NCBI GenBank assembly: GCA_013299115.1
Contig: JAAFKA010000005.1
Location: 124,001-188,000 of the forward strand
Length of the DNA: 64,000 bases
Reading direction: 5' to 3'
Origin: Cytophagales bacterium
Lineage (GTDB): Bacteria > Bacteroidota > Bacteroidia > Cytophagales > Thermoflexibacteraceae
The position numbers and the translations under genes are program-made. The notes below the pieces were generated by a model that worked only from the letters and a program-made list of their open reading frames with translations, was not told where the DNA came from and did not search any database. This document shows, piece by piece, positions 1-8,551 of this stretch; the stretch's first letter is position 1; each line of letters begins with the position of its first letter.

Positions 1-216
1 GTTAGATTTGCCAAAGGCTTTTTTATAAAAAATAGTACCTTTTTTAGCAATTAAAATAGATATTCCAATGCTATCGTTTGAACAATGGTCTTTAATAACC
101 TTGTCAATCGTATTTTCGACACCCCAAAATTTTTCTTTGGTTGTTTTTTGAGCAAATACAAATATTGGCAAAAAACTATTTGCAAACAACATCAATAGGA
201 GTATCATGTTTTTCAT
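1..216 (-). CDS. N-terminus of a secreted beta-lactamase-family serine hydrolase (partial)
   Basis: The first 72 codons of a minus-strand gene run off the left edge. The ATG at 214-216 is followed by a clear signal peptide (MKNMILLLMLFANSFLPIFV then FAQ). After it comes the typical opening of class C beta-lactamase-like esterases/peptidases: an amphipathic helix, then IGISILIAKKGTIFYKKAFG, in which a beta-hairpin precedes the catalytic SxxK that would lie outside the window. The role is probably hydrolysis of an ester or peptide in the periplasm; the substrate cannot be told. It was found by translating the edge directly. Family assignment is inference from a short N-terminus. Confidence 0.6.
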   Translation of the reverse strand, partial: MKNMILLLMLFANSFLPIFVFAQKTTKEKFWGVENTIDKVIKDHCSNDSIGISILIAKKGTIFYKKAFGKSN

Positions 217-432
217 TTTGTATAATAATAGTATGATGAGTAAAGAAGTTATACTTTGTTTTTTCATTAACGTAACAAAGGTATAAAAAGTTACTATGTA
301 ATGCAAGGTACTGAACATATTTTTTTACTATTTATTAGCAGCTACCAATTATAGAAACTATTGCAGGGAATATTAGATAGAAAATATGAGATTAAATAAC
401 TGATAATCAATTATTTAACTTTAAAACAGGTA

Positions 433-484
433 AAAATACCAAGCATAAAAGATAGTTTCTTTTTTGTATGCTTGGTATTTTTTC
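433..484. terminator. Bidirectional hairpin terminator
   Basis: AAAATACCAAGCATA pairs with TATGCTTGGTATTTT around a short loop, with A-rich sequence on one side and T-rich on the other. It lies just downstream of the S41 protease gene (minus strand). The remainder of 217-528 shows no gene; it holds the upstream region of the left-edge hydrolase. Confidence 0.65.
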
Positions 485-528
485 TAAGCATTATTTTATG
501 ACACGACCAAATTATTTGTTCAGTTCAC

Positions 529-2064
529 TCACTTCCCTGTTTTTATCAACTTCCAAAGCTCTTGTGTTTGTTCAATCCAATCCTTTTCGTTAGCAGCCCG
601 AATTTTGGGCGGAATACCTAATCTCTCGTACTGAAATCTTTGTAAAGTTCGTTGCGTGGCTGTTTGCAAAACAAACTTTGAAGGAGTGTCGACAGTCATC
701 ACATTGCCAAAAGCAATGTAGCCACCCGAATTTTCGCCAAAGGTAAGCACCTTGCTACTATGCAAACCGTCGAGTATCAACCCTTCGGCTGCACTTGCAC
801 TGTTGCGGTTATACATCAGGATAACTTTTCTTGGCAAATCGTAAACTTTGTTTTGTTTATACCTTTTCATATTGATAAACAGCCGTCCAATGGTGGGAAT
901 GGAGGAATTGGTAGCTGAAATAAAACTACCCACAGGTGCTTTTTTCATTGCCTTGATTCTTTTTTTGAGAAAAGCAGCCTTTTGCCAACCATAAGCCTTG
1001 CGGTCTTTTTGCACCCTTGCCAAATATTCTTCGTATCTTTTGATAGTTTCAGGCGTGCAATAGACATCGGTTGTGTCGTAGGCAAAAGGTTTGGTATAAA
1101 AATATTTTGCCAATTTTTTCCAGCAATTATCACTTCCACCGCCATTATCTCTGATGTCAATCAATAAATTTGGTTTGGTAGCAATGATGGGCAATATTTT
1201 TTTGTAAGCCGAATCAAATTTGCTTTGCAAAGCACCATTAAAAGTTTTGATATGCAAATAAGTTGTGCTGTCGTTTAAGACCTTAAATTGCAGCCAATCT
1301 CCTGCGGGGGCAGTCCTGAAACTGACTTTTTGCGTAGCCTTGTCAAATTTGGGATAGATTTTGGTAAGTCCCGAAAATATATCAAAAACAGGGTTTTCAG
1401 CCTCCACTTTTTTGATATTAATGCTGTGGTTTCGCAAATACAGCGTAGTTTGGAAGTTATTGGGAGCTAAGTTTTTTATCTCCAATTTTACTTGTCCTTT
1501 TTCCCACAAAGAAGTTGTACTTTTGATTATCACACCATAATAATCTCGCCAGGCTTTGGGGTTTCGCAAAACAGCCACTTGGTAGGTTTCGTTTTCATAC
1601 ACTCCCTCGATGGCATCTTGGCTTTGGGCTAAGGTATTCCAGATGGCAGCCGAATCAAAAACTATCCGTTCTCTGTTCGCAAAAACAGGACTTGCCTTAA
1701 ATTTTTTGACAGCCTCTGTGGATTTTTCATCTACATTTTCGCCTCCACCTGTCCAAATCATGAGGTGATTGTCCCTAAAAAATTGTAAATATTCTTGCAA
1801 CAGCAGCAAACAACTTACCTGATTTTGGGCTTCTTTGACTATTTTTTCGGCTACCAAAACCTTGTGTGCCTCATACTGCTGGCGGTTTTCATTGGTAACA
1901 TTGTAGCTAAACCCAGAATAGTGATTTTCTACATAGTTGCTCACAAAGGCAAAATCTTTTTTGCAATCACAGGTTTCTTGCGTTTGGTCTTGCGTTGGGA
2001 CTTGTGCATAAATAGCTAAAAAACAGCAATTTACAAGCAATAAAACATTAAAAATGGTTTTCAT
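529..2064 (-). CDS. Secreted S41-family (tail-specific/CtpA-like) peptidase
   Basis: A 511-aa exported serine protease of family S41. I chose the ATG at 2062-2064 because it starts a signal peptide (MKTIFNVLLLVNCCFLAIYA); a longer reading from 2124 adds 20 residues with no function. The C-terminal half carries the S41 core: LLIDIRDNGGGSD (oxyanion region) and YNRNSASAAEGLILDG, with the probable nucleophile Ser in NSASAAEG, then TFGENSGG. The N-terminal 250 residues are a lineage-specific region without a recognisable PDZ. Such proteins degrade periplasmic or secreted polypeptides in Bacteroidota. It stands alone between a terminator and the deformylase gene, 90 bp away on the same strand. Confidence 0.85.
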   Translation of the reverse strand: MKTIFNVLLLVNCCFLAIYAQVPTQDQTQETCDCKKDFAFVSNYVENHYSGFSYNVTNENRQQYEAHKVLVAEKIVKEAQNQVSCLLLLQEYLQFFRDNHLMIWTGGGENVDEKSTEAVKKFKASPVFANRERIVFDSAAIWNTLAQSQDAIEGVYENETYQVAVLRNPKAWRDYYGVIIKSTTSLWEKGQVKLEIKNLAPNNFQTTLYLRNHSINIKKVEAENPVFDIFSGLTKIYPKFDKATQKVSFRTAPAGDWLQFKVLNDSTTYLHIKTFNGALQSKFDSAYKKILPIIATKPNLLIDIRDNGGGSDNCWKKLAKYFYTKPFAYDTTDVYCTPETIKRYEEYLARVQKDRKAYGWQKAAFLKKRIKAMKKAPVGSFISATNSSIPTIGRLFINMKRYKQNKVYDLPRKVILMYNRNSASAAEGLILDGLHSSKVLTFGENSGGYIAFGNVMTVDTPSKFVLQTATQRTLQRFQYERLGIPPKIRAANEKDWIEQTQELWKLIKTGK

Positions 2065-2154
2065 ATTCTCTCTTTTGTTTTTTAGAAAGATGTAGTTAAA
2101 AACCAATAGTTGCACGCAAAGCAATATTTTTAAAACCAGATAATTATCTCCGAC

Positions 2155-2730
2155 CTATTTTTTCAATGGAAACCTCATGCGATACTGCAAATCAGACACA
2201 ATCCCTTTGCTAATATTGGTTAGTTTGCCTTTTAGCAACCTCTTTTTTAAGGGACTTAAATGGTCTGTAAACAATATACCCTGAATATGGTCGTATTCAT
2301 GCTGTATTATTCGGGCTTTCATACCAGAATAGGTTTCCTCATGTTCTACCCAGTTTTCATCTATATATTTGATTTTCAGGGTATTGTGACGGTTTACATT
2401 TTCTCTCACATTCGGTATGCTCAAACAGCCTTCCTCAAAACTCCATTTTTCCCCCTCCTCTTGCAAAATTTGCGGATTAATAAACACTTTCTTAAAATCA
2501 GTCATTACTTCACCGCCCGTTTCTTCGTTGCCAATATCTGACCCATCTACAATAAAAAGCCTAATATCCAAGCCTATTTGGGGTGCTGCCAAGCCAATGC
2601 CGTTTGCATTGTACATAGTTTCATACATATCTGCAATCAAAGTGCTAAGATTTGGCGTATTTTCTTTGGTTATATTGCGAGCTAGTTTTCGTAAAACAGG
2701 GTCGCCGTAGGCTAAAATAGGGTAAATCAT
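2155..2730 (-). CDS. def: Peptide deformylase
   Basis: Removes the N-formyl group from nascent polypeptides in the cytoplasm; a metal-dependent hydrolase. All three family motifs are visible: GIGLAAPQIG (motif 1), EEGCLSIPNV (motif 2, Cys ligand) and HEYDHIQGILF (motif 3, the HExxH-type metal site with catalytic Glu replaced in spacing as usual for this family). The ATG at 2728-2730 gives MIYPILAYGDPVLRK, the canonical start; nine extra residues upstream are not conserved-looking. Length (191 aa) is slightly above the usual 170-190. A TAnnTTTG box lies 25 bp upstream, and the gene is divergent from menC. Confidence 0.95.
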   Translation of the reverse strand: MIYPILAYGDPVLRKLARNITKENTPNLSTLIADMYETMYNANGIGLAAPQIGLDIRLFIVDGSDIGNEETGGEVMTDFKKVFINPQILQEEGEKWSFEEGCLSIPNVRENVNRHNTLKIKYIDENWVEHEETYSGMKARIIQHEYDHIQGILFTDHLSPLKKRLLKGKLTNISKGIVSDLQYRMRFPLKK

Positions 2731-2754
2731 GATTATTGTTTCAATTTTCTTTAA

Positions 2755-2762
2755 CAAATGTA
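2755..2762 (-). promoter_or_regulatory. -7 promoter box (TACATTTG) of def
   Basis: On the minus strand this reads TACATTTG, matching the Bacteroidota -7 consensus TAnnTTTG, 25 bp before the chosen deformylase ATG. Confidence 0.5.
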
Positions 2763-2857
2763 CAAAAAATAGGGTATTTCCAAATAGTTCTGCCTGATTT
2801 TAGTTACTTGATAATTTTTTTTGGTACTATTGCGGTATAATATTTTCTTACTATTCT

Positions 2858-3925
2858 ATGTTACATCTACGTTATCAAGCCTATACTTTGCTTTTTCGTT
2901 TTGAGGCTGGCACCTCACGCGGGGTACTAAGAGAAAGGCTTACTTATTTTTTATACCTAACAGACGAGCAAGGCATCGTGGGCATAGGCGAAGTTGCTCC
3001 TTTAGCTCAACTGAGCATAGAGGCAACACCAAAATTTGAGGGCATATTGTTAGCTTTTTGCCAAAAATTTAACCGTCAACATTATAAAGATGCCACGCAA
3101 CTGCCTGTTTCTTTTTGGAATGAATTGCAACAAAGTGAATTTGCAAACTGCCCAAGTCTAATTTTTGGAATAGAAACTGCCGTAGCTGACTATCAATTCG
3201 GCGGACAACGCACCCTTTTTGACAATGCTTTTAGTCGTGGCGAAAAACCTCTGCCTATCAATGGTTTGATTTGGATGGGCAAACAGGAATTTATGCTCAA
3301 ACAAATTGCAGATAAATTAGCACAAGGCTACACTTGCCTGAAAATGAAAATTGGGGCTATTCATTTTCAAGACGAATTGGCAATCTTAAAAAGTATTCGC
3401 CAACAATTTTCGCCAACGGAAATTACTTTGCGGGTAGACGCCAATGGTGCTTTTTCTCCAACTGATGCCCTTGATAAACTGCAACAACTAGCCGAATTAT
3501 CCATTCACTCCATAGAGCAACCCATAAAGTCGGGGCAAACAGAGGAAATGGCTGCACTTTGCGAAAAATCTCCTGTCCCCATAGCCTTAGACGAGGAACT
3601 GATAGGCATACACAGCAAAGAAGCAAAGCAAAAGCTACTTGCCACTACCAAACCTGCTTATATTGTGCTGAAACCTACCTTAATTGGTGGTTTTGAGGCT
3701 ACCAATGAATGGATAGAAATTGCCAAACAGTTGCAAATAAGTTGGTGGCTGACCTCTGCCTTAGAGTCTAATATAGGGCTAAACGCAATTTGCCAATATA
3801 CTGCCGACAAAATTTTGGCTACGCCTTTTGCCTCTTTCCCACAGGGCTTAGGCACAGGACAACTCTACCACAACAATATTGCTATTGATTTGGAAGTGAA
3901 TAGAGGAAAAATTTGGAAAAAATAA
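2858..3925 (+). CDS. menC: o-Succinylbenzoate synthase (enolase superfamily)
   Basis: A 355-aa enolase-superfamily enzyme that dehydrates SHCHC to o-succinylbenzoate in menaquinone synthesis. Motifs: CLKMKIG (catalytic Lys, residues about 166-172), LRVDANGAF (first metal Asp), IEQPI (Glu ligand), ALDEEL (third acidic ligand) and YIVLKPTLIGG (second Lys). SALESNIGL near the C-terminus matches the OSBS rather than the muconate-cycloisomerase pattern. A dipeptide epimerase is the main alternative, but size, LKPTLIGG and QGLGTG favour MenC. No other men genes are adjacent, although a long-chain prenyl synthase sits at 27 kb. Confidence 0.88.
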   Translation: MLHLRYQAYTLLFRFEAGTSRGVLRERLTYFLYLTDEQGIVGIGEVAPLAQLSIEATPKFEGILLAFCQKFNRQHYKDATQLPVSFWNELQQSEFANCPSLIFGIETAVADYQFGGQRTLFDNAFSRGEKPLPINGLIWMGKQEFMLKQIADKLAQGYTCLKMKIGAIHFQDELAILKSIRQQFSPTEITLRVDANGAFSPTDALDKLQQLAELSIHSIEQPIKSGQTEEMAALCEKSPVPIALDEELIGIHSKEAKQKLLATTKPAYIVLKPTLIGGFEATNEWIEIAKQLQISWWLTSALESNIGLNAICQYTADKILATPFASFPQGLGTGQLYHNNIAIDLEVNRGKIWKK

Positions 3926-3998
3926 GCATGCATTTGTTTTATCACAGTTGCAAACAAAACTTTGAAGAGATATTTTTACACAAAAAAAATTCAAACAA

Positions 3999-4091
3999 TA
4001 GAGTTTATGAATAAATTTTTGTTATGAGGGTTGAAAAAAGATGTCATTTTTTTGAAAAATGACATCTTTCGAAAGTTATTCATAAACTCTA
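3999..4091. repeat. Nested inverted repeat (perfect 16-bp outer arms, 15-bp inner hairpin)
   Basis: TAGAGTTTATGAATAA (3999-4014) is perfectly repeated inverted at 4076-4091. Inside, AAAGATGTCATTTTT pairs with AAAAATGACATCTTT (about 4037-4069). No ORF is enclosed. It lies in the 412-bp gap after menC. The inner hairpin could also act as a terminator. Confidence 0.75.
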
Positions 4092-4092
4092 A

Positions 4093-4210
4093 TAGAGGTT
4101 ATTACGATTTGTACCGTACCCTTTGGCGGGGGTTGTTTCCAACTGCAAGGGCAATTAATTGAAAATCAACAAGTTAATTTTCTGTACAAAAATTATCGTA
4201 ATAACCTCTA
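4093..4210. repeat. 118-bp element with terminal inverted repeats
   Basis: TAGAGGTTATTACGA (4093-4107) is perfectly inverted at 4196-4210, and TTTGTAC/GTACAAA extends the pairing inward. It abuts the previous inverted repeat by one base. No coding sequence is inside. The flank immediately after (TTTGGTTGTCC) is shared with the elements at 25.1 and 28.9 kb. Confidence 0.7.
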
Positions 4211-4337
4211 ATTTGGTTGTCCAATAATTTTTTACTCATTTTCAACTTCTCTATTTTCTGTATAAACAAAAACAACCACCTCATGAGTTGCCTAAACTGA
4301 TAAGGTAGTAAATATTTTTTGGGTGGACAGAGAAAAA

Positions 4338-4727
4338 CTAAACAGGATAACTAATCAAGTTGATTTCCAGACCTGTTTCGTCCACGTAGTCCTCTGCCTC
4401 CATTCGCATTTCGTCATTGTCGGGGTCAGGATAATACCAATTTACAGTAACCTCTTTGCCCGCATCTTGGTGTTCTTTCAAGGTAGTCAATAAGTCGAGA
4501 ATAGCCCTCGACGAGGAGGTATTAAAGTAAGTCAATCGAAAAGAAAGTTGAAGATTTTTGTTGCCCTCTTCAAAATAATTTTCAATCCATTTAATCAAGT
4601 TATCGTAAAACTCAAAGGACTCTTCTAAATAGGACTCTCCTGCAATTTCGCAAACTCCATTGGAGGCAAAACTGATAGTAGGAGTAAAAAAAGTGCCATG
4701 ACTTCCTCTGATAGTTAGTGGTTCCAT
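4338..4727 (-). CDS. SiaC-family regulatory phosphoprotein (DUF1987)
   Basis: A 129-aa single-domain protein of the DUF1987/SiaC family. In Pseudomonas, SiaC is a switch protein phosphorylated by the kinase SiaB and dephosphorylated by the PP2C phosphatase SiaA; the unphosphorylated form binds a partner. Here the stretch RLTYFNTSSSRAILDLL places a Thr at residue 70 in the same structural position as the known phospho-Thr of SiaC (knowledge of family; equivalence is inferred). It is followed upstream on the same strand by a SiaB-like kinase (158-bp gap) and a SpoIIE phosphatase, so the three form a likely signalling unit. No signal peptide; cytoplasmic. Confidence 0.82.
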   Translation of the reverse strand: MEPLTIRGSHGTFFTPTISFASNGVCEIAGESYLEESFEFYDNLIKWIENYFEEGNKNLQLSFRLTYFNTSSSRAILDLLTTLKEHQDAGKEVTVNWYYPDPDNDEMRMEAEDYVDETGLEINLISYPV

Positions 4728-4885
4728 ATTCGGATACAGGTAATATGAGTATGAATAAAGTTTTATTTTGCAAACTAAATCAACAATAACAAACGATGGT
4801 TTGCTACAAATGTAAGTTAATTTGCTTAAAAGTTAAATATTGTTTCTCTTTTAATTGGGAAAGTCCAATTAAAAAAATAGTTGGC

Positions 4886-5440
4886 TTACAAATCTTTTTT
4901 GTCTATCGTGGTCGAGATAGTCAAAAAAGCATGAACCTCATCAAAGGCTTTGGTTTCTACGTCCAACGGGTTTTCAGATTTGATAGCCATTTGGATAAGC
5001 CCAATGTTTCCGCCTTTGTGGTCATCTCTGCGTGGCAAACTTCGCATTTCTTTTTTCATGTTGCGGAGTCCTTCGGTGTCTAAGGTATTGATAGCCCTAC
5101 ATTTTTCTATAATTTCTTGGGCTATATCGTGTGTAACCATGTTGCCCGAAATTAGTTTGTAAGAGTCAGCCAATTCATTGACCACAATCGTACCAATGCC
5201 ATAAGTTTTAACCGAGTCATCAAACAAATCAGTTTCGGCAGAGTAGTAGCTTATATTTTGTGCCATCTCAATAAAAATAGCAAAAATCTTACTTCCAGCT
5301 TTGGGTGTTTGCGAAAACTTAGTCCGCAAATAGTTGCCTATCTTGGTAAGTATCAACTCGTCGAAAGGACCTTTGTAGTAGAGCAAAATTTTGTAGCCCT
5401 CCTCCATTCGGGTTTGATAGTCAAGCAAGTTAAAATCCAT
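4886..5440 (-). CDS. SiaB-family protein kinase (DUF6272, GHKL fold)
   Basis: A 184-aa putative protein kinase of the SiaB family. GHKL-like ATP-site motifs are visible: EMAQNISYYSAE (N box), LISGNMV (G1-like) and HKGGNIGLIQ (G2-like, glycine-rich). It should phosphorylate the adjacent SiaC homologue. I chose the ATG at 5440 (MDFNLLDYQTR) because it gives the same leader length as the paralogue at 25.6 kb; starts at 5482 and 5467 are possible and would add up to 14 residues. Lies between the SiaC gene and the TPR-SpoIIE gene, all on the minus strand. Confidence 0.8.
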   Translation of the reverse strand: MDFNLLDYQTRMEEGYKILLYYKGPFDELILTKIGNYLRTKFSQTPKAGSKIFAIFIEMAQNISYYSAETDLFDDSVKTYGIGTIVVNELADSYKLISGNMVTHDIAQEIIEKCRAINTLDTEGLRNMKKEMRSLPRRDDHKGGNIGLIQMAIKSENPLDVETKAFDEVHAFLTISTTIDKKDL

Positions 5441-5560
5441 CTTTGATTTATAGTTAGTGAAATACATATCTTTTAAAAACATATTCGCAAGGAAAATTTA
5501 ATTGTTGTTTCCAATTCAATGAAATGTTGCCCGTTTTGATAGGTTTTTTTCATTTGTTTT

Positions 5561-8329
5561 TTACAATTTTACTGCCAACACCGTAATATCATCTCTCTGT
5601 TCGGCTCCACCTTGGTGGTCTTGCAACGCCTGAGCCACTGCTTGGTGTTGCTTGTCCATTGGTAACTCGGCTATTTCCGTTATCAAAGTTCTGAACTTCA
5701 CAGGACCAAAACTCATACGACTGTCGTTAGCTTGGTCTATGTAACCATCGGTTGTCAAATAGATAATATCATTTTTATTGAGCATTACCTCCACTTGAGA
5801 AAAATCTTGGGTTTCGTCATTTTGCGTACCGCCAATCATTTTTCTATCACTTTTGTACTCTTGCAAGTCTTTGGCTTTGGCTACCCACACAAACAATTTG
5901 TGTTTTGACCCGCCGTAAGTCATTTTAATTTCGTTGTTTGGTGCATTTTCAAACACGCAAATCCCCAAATCCATACCATCGTTGTTTGCCCCTTCGTTTT
6001 GTTTCAGCCTTTTGCGTATTTCTTTGTTCAGTGCCTTCAAAATAACGGCAGGCGAAGTATTTTTGTTGTTGTTAATGGTGTCATTCAAAATGGTGTAGCC
6101 AATCATAGACATAAATGCACCAGGTACGCCATGCCCCGTACAATCTATAACGGCAGCTACCCGTTTGTTGTTTTCCTCCTCACTAATCCAGTAAAAATCA
6201 CCAGAGACAATATCTTTGGGCTTATACAACAAGAAACTTTCAGGAAACACTGCTTTTTGTTCGGTAGGCATAGGCAAAATGGCTGCTTGTATTCTCTCTG
6301 CATAACGAATACTTTGCGTAATGCGGTGGTTTTGCACTTCCATTTGATTTTTTTGCGTAGCAATGACCTCATAAGTAGCTTGCAATTCCTCCATATTTTG
6401 CCTCAATTCCTCCTCACTTGCTTGCAACTCCTCATTTTTCTGCTTAATTTCCTCCTCACTTTCCTTGATAACGGTATAGGCTGTTTGCAACTCACCCAAA
6501 TTTTTCTTAATCAACTGTTCACTTTCTTGGAGTGCAGTGTTTTTCTTTTCAATCAATTCTTTTTGCAAAGCCAATTTTTTGTTTGCTTTTTGTTTTTGGT
6601 AAAAAGCAAAAGCAATAATGGCAATAATGGCAACAAACAACAAAATAATACCAATCGTGGCTTTGCGGACAATGGAGTTAATGGCTGCTTCCTCCTCCAT
6701 TTGTTGTTGTTGAAGTTTTTTCTCTGCCTCAACCAACTGGCGGGCTTTAATCTCCTCTTGTTTTGCCAACGCCTCTATTTCTTTTTCCTTTTCTAAGGTT
6801 GCAATCTGTTGTTTTTGCTTTTGGTCTTCGAGTTGTTGTTGGGCAAGAGCCAATTGCTTTTCAGCTATTTCCTTGTCTTTTTGGGCTTTTTCTCTTTCCA
6901 ATTTTTGCCTTTCTAACGTAGCCGTTTTCAATTCGGTTTCTTTTCTAAGCAAAGTAACTTGTTTTTCTTGCAATTCGAGTTCTTGTTGTTTTTTTTCTGT
7001 TTCCAATTTAAGTTGGTTTACAGTCAATTCTTGCTTTTGTTTGTCGGCAATGAGGAGTTTAAACTCACTTTCTTTTTTCTCCGTATCCAACTGCGTTTGC
7101 TGCATTTCCTCATCTTGTTTGCGTTTTTCTACGGCAAAAGCATCTTTCAATTCTTGGTGTTTTTTAAAAGCCTCTTGCGACCTTTTGAAATCATTGTCTT
7201 TGGCATAAATTTCAGAAAGAATTTGGTAACTTTCAATCAACTGTTCGGTGCATTTATTTGCCTCGCCTATTTCTATTGCTTTTTGCACATTAAACAAAGC
7301 TTGGTCGTTATTGGCACTGATGTAGTCGTTAGCTGCCAAATAATTGTAAGAAGAAGTCATATCGGGATACGATTTTTTCTCCTCATTCATTCGCAACACT
7401 TCGTTGTAATAGTTGGCTGCTTTTCTGTAATCTCCTAAGTTGGTGTAGGTTACACCTATGTTATTGAGAATTACGCCACTTCTATCTTTTCTTTGGGCAT
7501 TAGCCTGTTTAAAAAGGTCTAAGGCTTGGTTAAAATACTCTACGGATTTGGAAACATCACCTTTTTGTCTGTGAATAAAACCAATGTTGTTGGCAGCAAA
7601 GGCAGCTTCTAAATTTTCACCTTTTGCTTTGTGGAGGTTATATTTTTCGTCTGAAAATTTTAAAGACTCCTCGTATTTGTTGTTTACTTTATTTAGTGTA
7701 GCCAATTTGCCCAAGGCATTGGTCGTGCCTTTGTGGTCGTTGTTTTTTTTGCTTACTTCCAACACCTTATTGTATTGAGCAGATGCTTTTGCATAATCTC
7801 CTTGTGCCAAATAAGAATTGCCTAAGGCATTGAGAGTTTTTTCTTCGCCTTCTATGTCTTTTACAGTTTGGTAATATTTGAGGGCTTTTTCTAAGTTTTC
7901 GGCTGCTTTTTGGTGTACGTTTCGCTGCGTGTAAAGCTGGGCTATGTCGTAGTGGTCGTCTGCCAACTGTTTGGCGTCATTGACTGCCTCAAACAAAATA
8001 ACTGATTGCAAGTAATAGTTTAAAGCCGATGAAAAATCATTTTTACCCTGATAGGCTCTGCCAATAGTCCGCAAACTTGTACCTTTCAACCTGCTGTCTG
8101 CCGATTTGTTAGCTAATTCTAAACCTTGCTCACCATATAATATAGCCTTTTCAAAATTGCGTGTGGCTATTTCTGCTTGTGCCAATTCGTTAAGTAACAA
8201 AACTTTTTCATTTTCGGTTTTTGCTTGGTTGAGTTTTGCCAATAGCTGTTCAGTTTGTGCCATGGTTTGCAAAGGCAAGCACAAACTAAAAAGAAAAGTA
8301 AAAATGACAAGGCAGCTAATTTTTTTCAT
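5561..8329 (-). CDS. TPR - coiled coil - TM - SpoIIE (PP2C) phosphatase
   Basis: A 922-aa membrane-anchored serine/threonine phosphatase. Order: signal peptide (1-25), about eight TPR-type repeats (30-390), a long charged Gln/Lys/Glu-rich coiled coil (395-545), one membrane helix (about 552-575, GIILLFVAIIAIIAFAF), a second coiled coil (580-680), and a C-terminal SpoIIE/PP2C domain (690-922). Phosphatase motifs: IVSGDFYW, AAVIDCTGHGVPGAFM, MDLGICVFE, YLTTDGYIDQ, QRDDITVLAV, containing the metal-binding Asp residues. By analogy with SiaA it would dephosphorylate the SiaC homologue encoded downstream; the periplasmic TPRs would sense a signal. Bacteroidota have many such proteins, so the specific partner is inferred from gene order. 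Confidence 0.88.
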   Translation of the reverse strand: MKKISCLVIFTFLFSLCLPLQTMAQTEQLLAKLNQAKTENEKVLLLNELAQAEIATRNFEKAILYGEQGLELANKSADSRLKGTSLRTIGRAYQGKNDFSSALNYYLQSVILFEAVNDAKQLADDHYDIAQLYTQRNVHQKAAENLEKALKYYQTVKDIEGEEKTLNALGNSYLAQGDYAKASAQYNKVLEVSKKNNDHKGTTNALGKLATLNKVNNKYEESLKFSDEKYNLHKAKGENLEAAFAANNIGFIHRQKGDVSKSVEYFNQALDLFKQANAQRKDRSGVILNNIGVTYTNLGDYRKAANYYNEVLRMNEEKKSYPDMTSSYNYLAANDYISANNDQALFNVQKAIEIGEANKCTEQLIESYQILSEIYAKDNDFKRSQEAFKKHQELKDAFAVEKRKQDEEMQQTQLDTEKKESEFKLLIADKQKQELTVNQLKLETEKKQQELELQEKQVTLLRKETELKTATLERQKLEREKAQKDKEIAEKQLALAQQQLEDQKQKQQIATLEKEKEIEALAKQEEIKARQLVEAEKKLQQQQMEEEAAINSIVRKATIGIILLFVAIIAIIAFAFYQKQKANKKLALQKELIEKKNTALQESEQLIKKNLGELQTAYTVIKESEEEIKQKNEELQASEEELRQNMEELQATYEVIATQKNQMEVQNHRITQSIRYAERIQAAILPMPTEQKAVFPESFLLYKPKDIVSGDFYWISEEENNKRVAAVIDCTGHGVPGAFMSMIGYTILNDTINNNKNTSPAVILKALNKEIRKRLKQNEGANNDGMDLGICVFENAPNNEIKMTYGGSKHKLFVWVAKAKDLQEYKSDRKMIGGTQNDETQDFSQVEVMLNKNDIIYLTTDGYIDQANDSRMSFGPVKFRTLITEIAELPMDKQHQAVAQALQDHQGGAEQRDDITVLAVKL

Positions 8330-8340
8330 AAATAATTACT

Positions 8341-8454
8341 TTAAAACCAAATAGATACCACGAGTATAGACAAAAGTATGCCAATTATCAGCACGAGGTA
8401 CATAATCAAATCAACAGAAAAATAATCCTTATATTTGTTGAAAAAATCTTTCAT
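8341..8454 (-). CDS. Small 37-aa single-helix membrane protein
   Basis: A short reading frame from ATG at 8452-8454 to TAA at 8341-8343: MKDFFNKYKDYFSVD followed by a strongly hydrophobic helix (LIMYLVLIIGILLSILVVSIWF). It lies 11 bp before the SpoIIE phosphatase start on the same strand, so they are probably cotranscribed. Charged N-terminus then helix suggests an inner-membrane micropeptide. Function unknown. Confidence 0.5.
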   Translation of the reverse strand: MKDFFNKYKDYFSVDLIMYLVLIIGILLSILVVSIWF

Positions 8455-8520
8455 AGCGTAATCTTATAAAATAGAAAACACTTTTTCAAATATTTAAGCA
8501 AATTTGTTTTATTAAATTTA

Positions 8521-8528
8521 TATCTTTG
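8521..8528 (+). promoter_or_regulatory. -7 promoter box (TATCTTTG) before the RlmI-like gene
   Basis: TATCTTTG fits TAnnTTTG and lies upstream of the twin hairpins and the methyltransferase gene; a TTG at 8504-8506 is a possible but closely spaced -33 element. Confidence 0.4.
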
Positions 8529-8551
8529 CCCAATTACATCATGAAAACTAC

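Noticed and set aside
6999-7438. Open frames on the plus strand opposite the SpoIIE gene
   Set aside because: They are shadows of the low-complexity Gln/Lys/Glu coiled coil, giving Phe/Leu-rich nonsense without starts or conservation.
4338-8329. SiaD-type diguanylate cyclase as part of the unit
   Set aside because: No GGDEF/GGEEF-containing frame was seen anywhere in the window.
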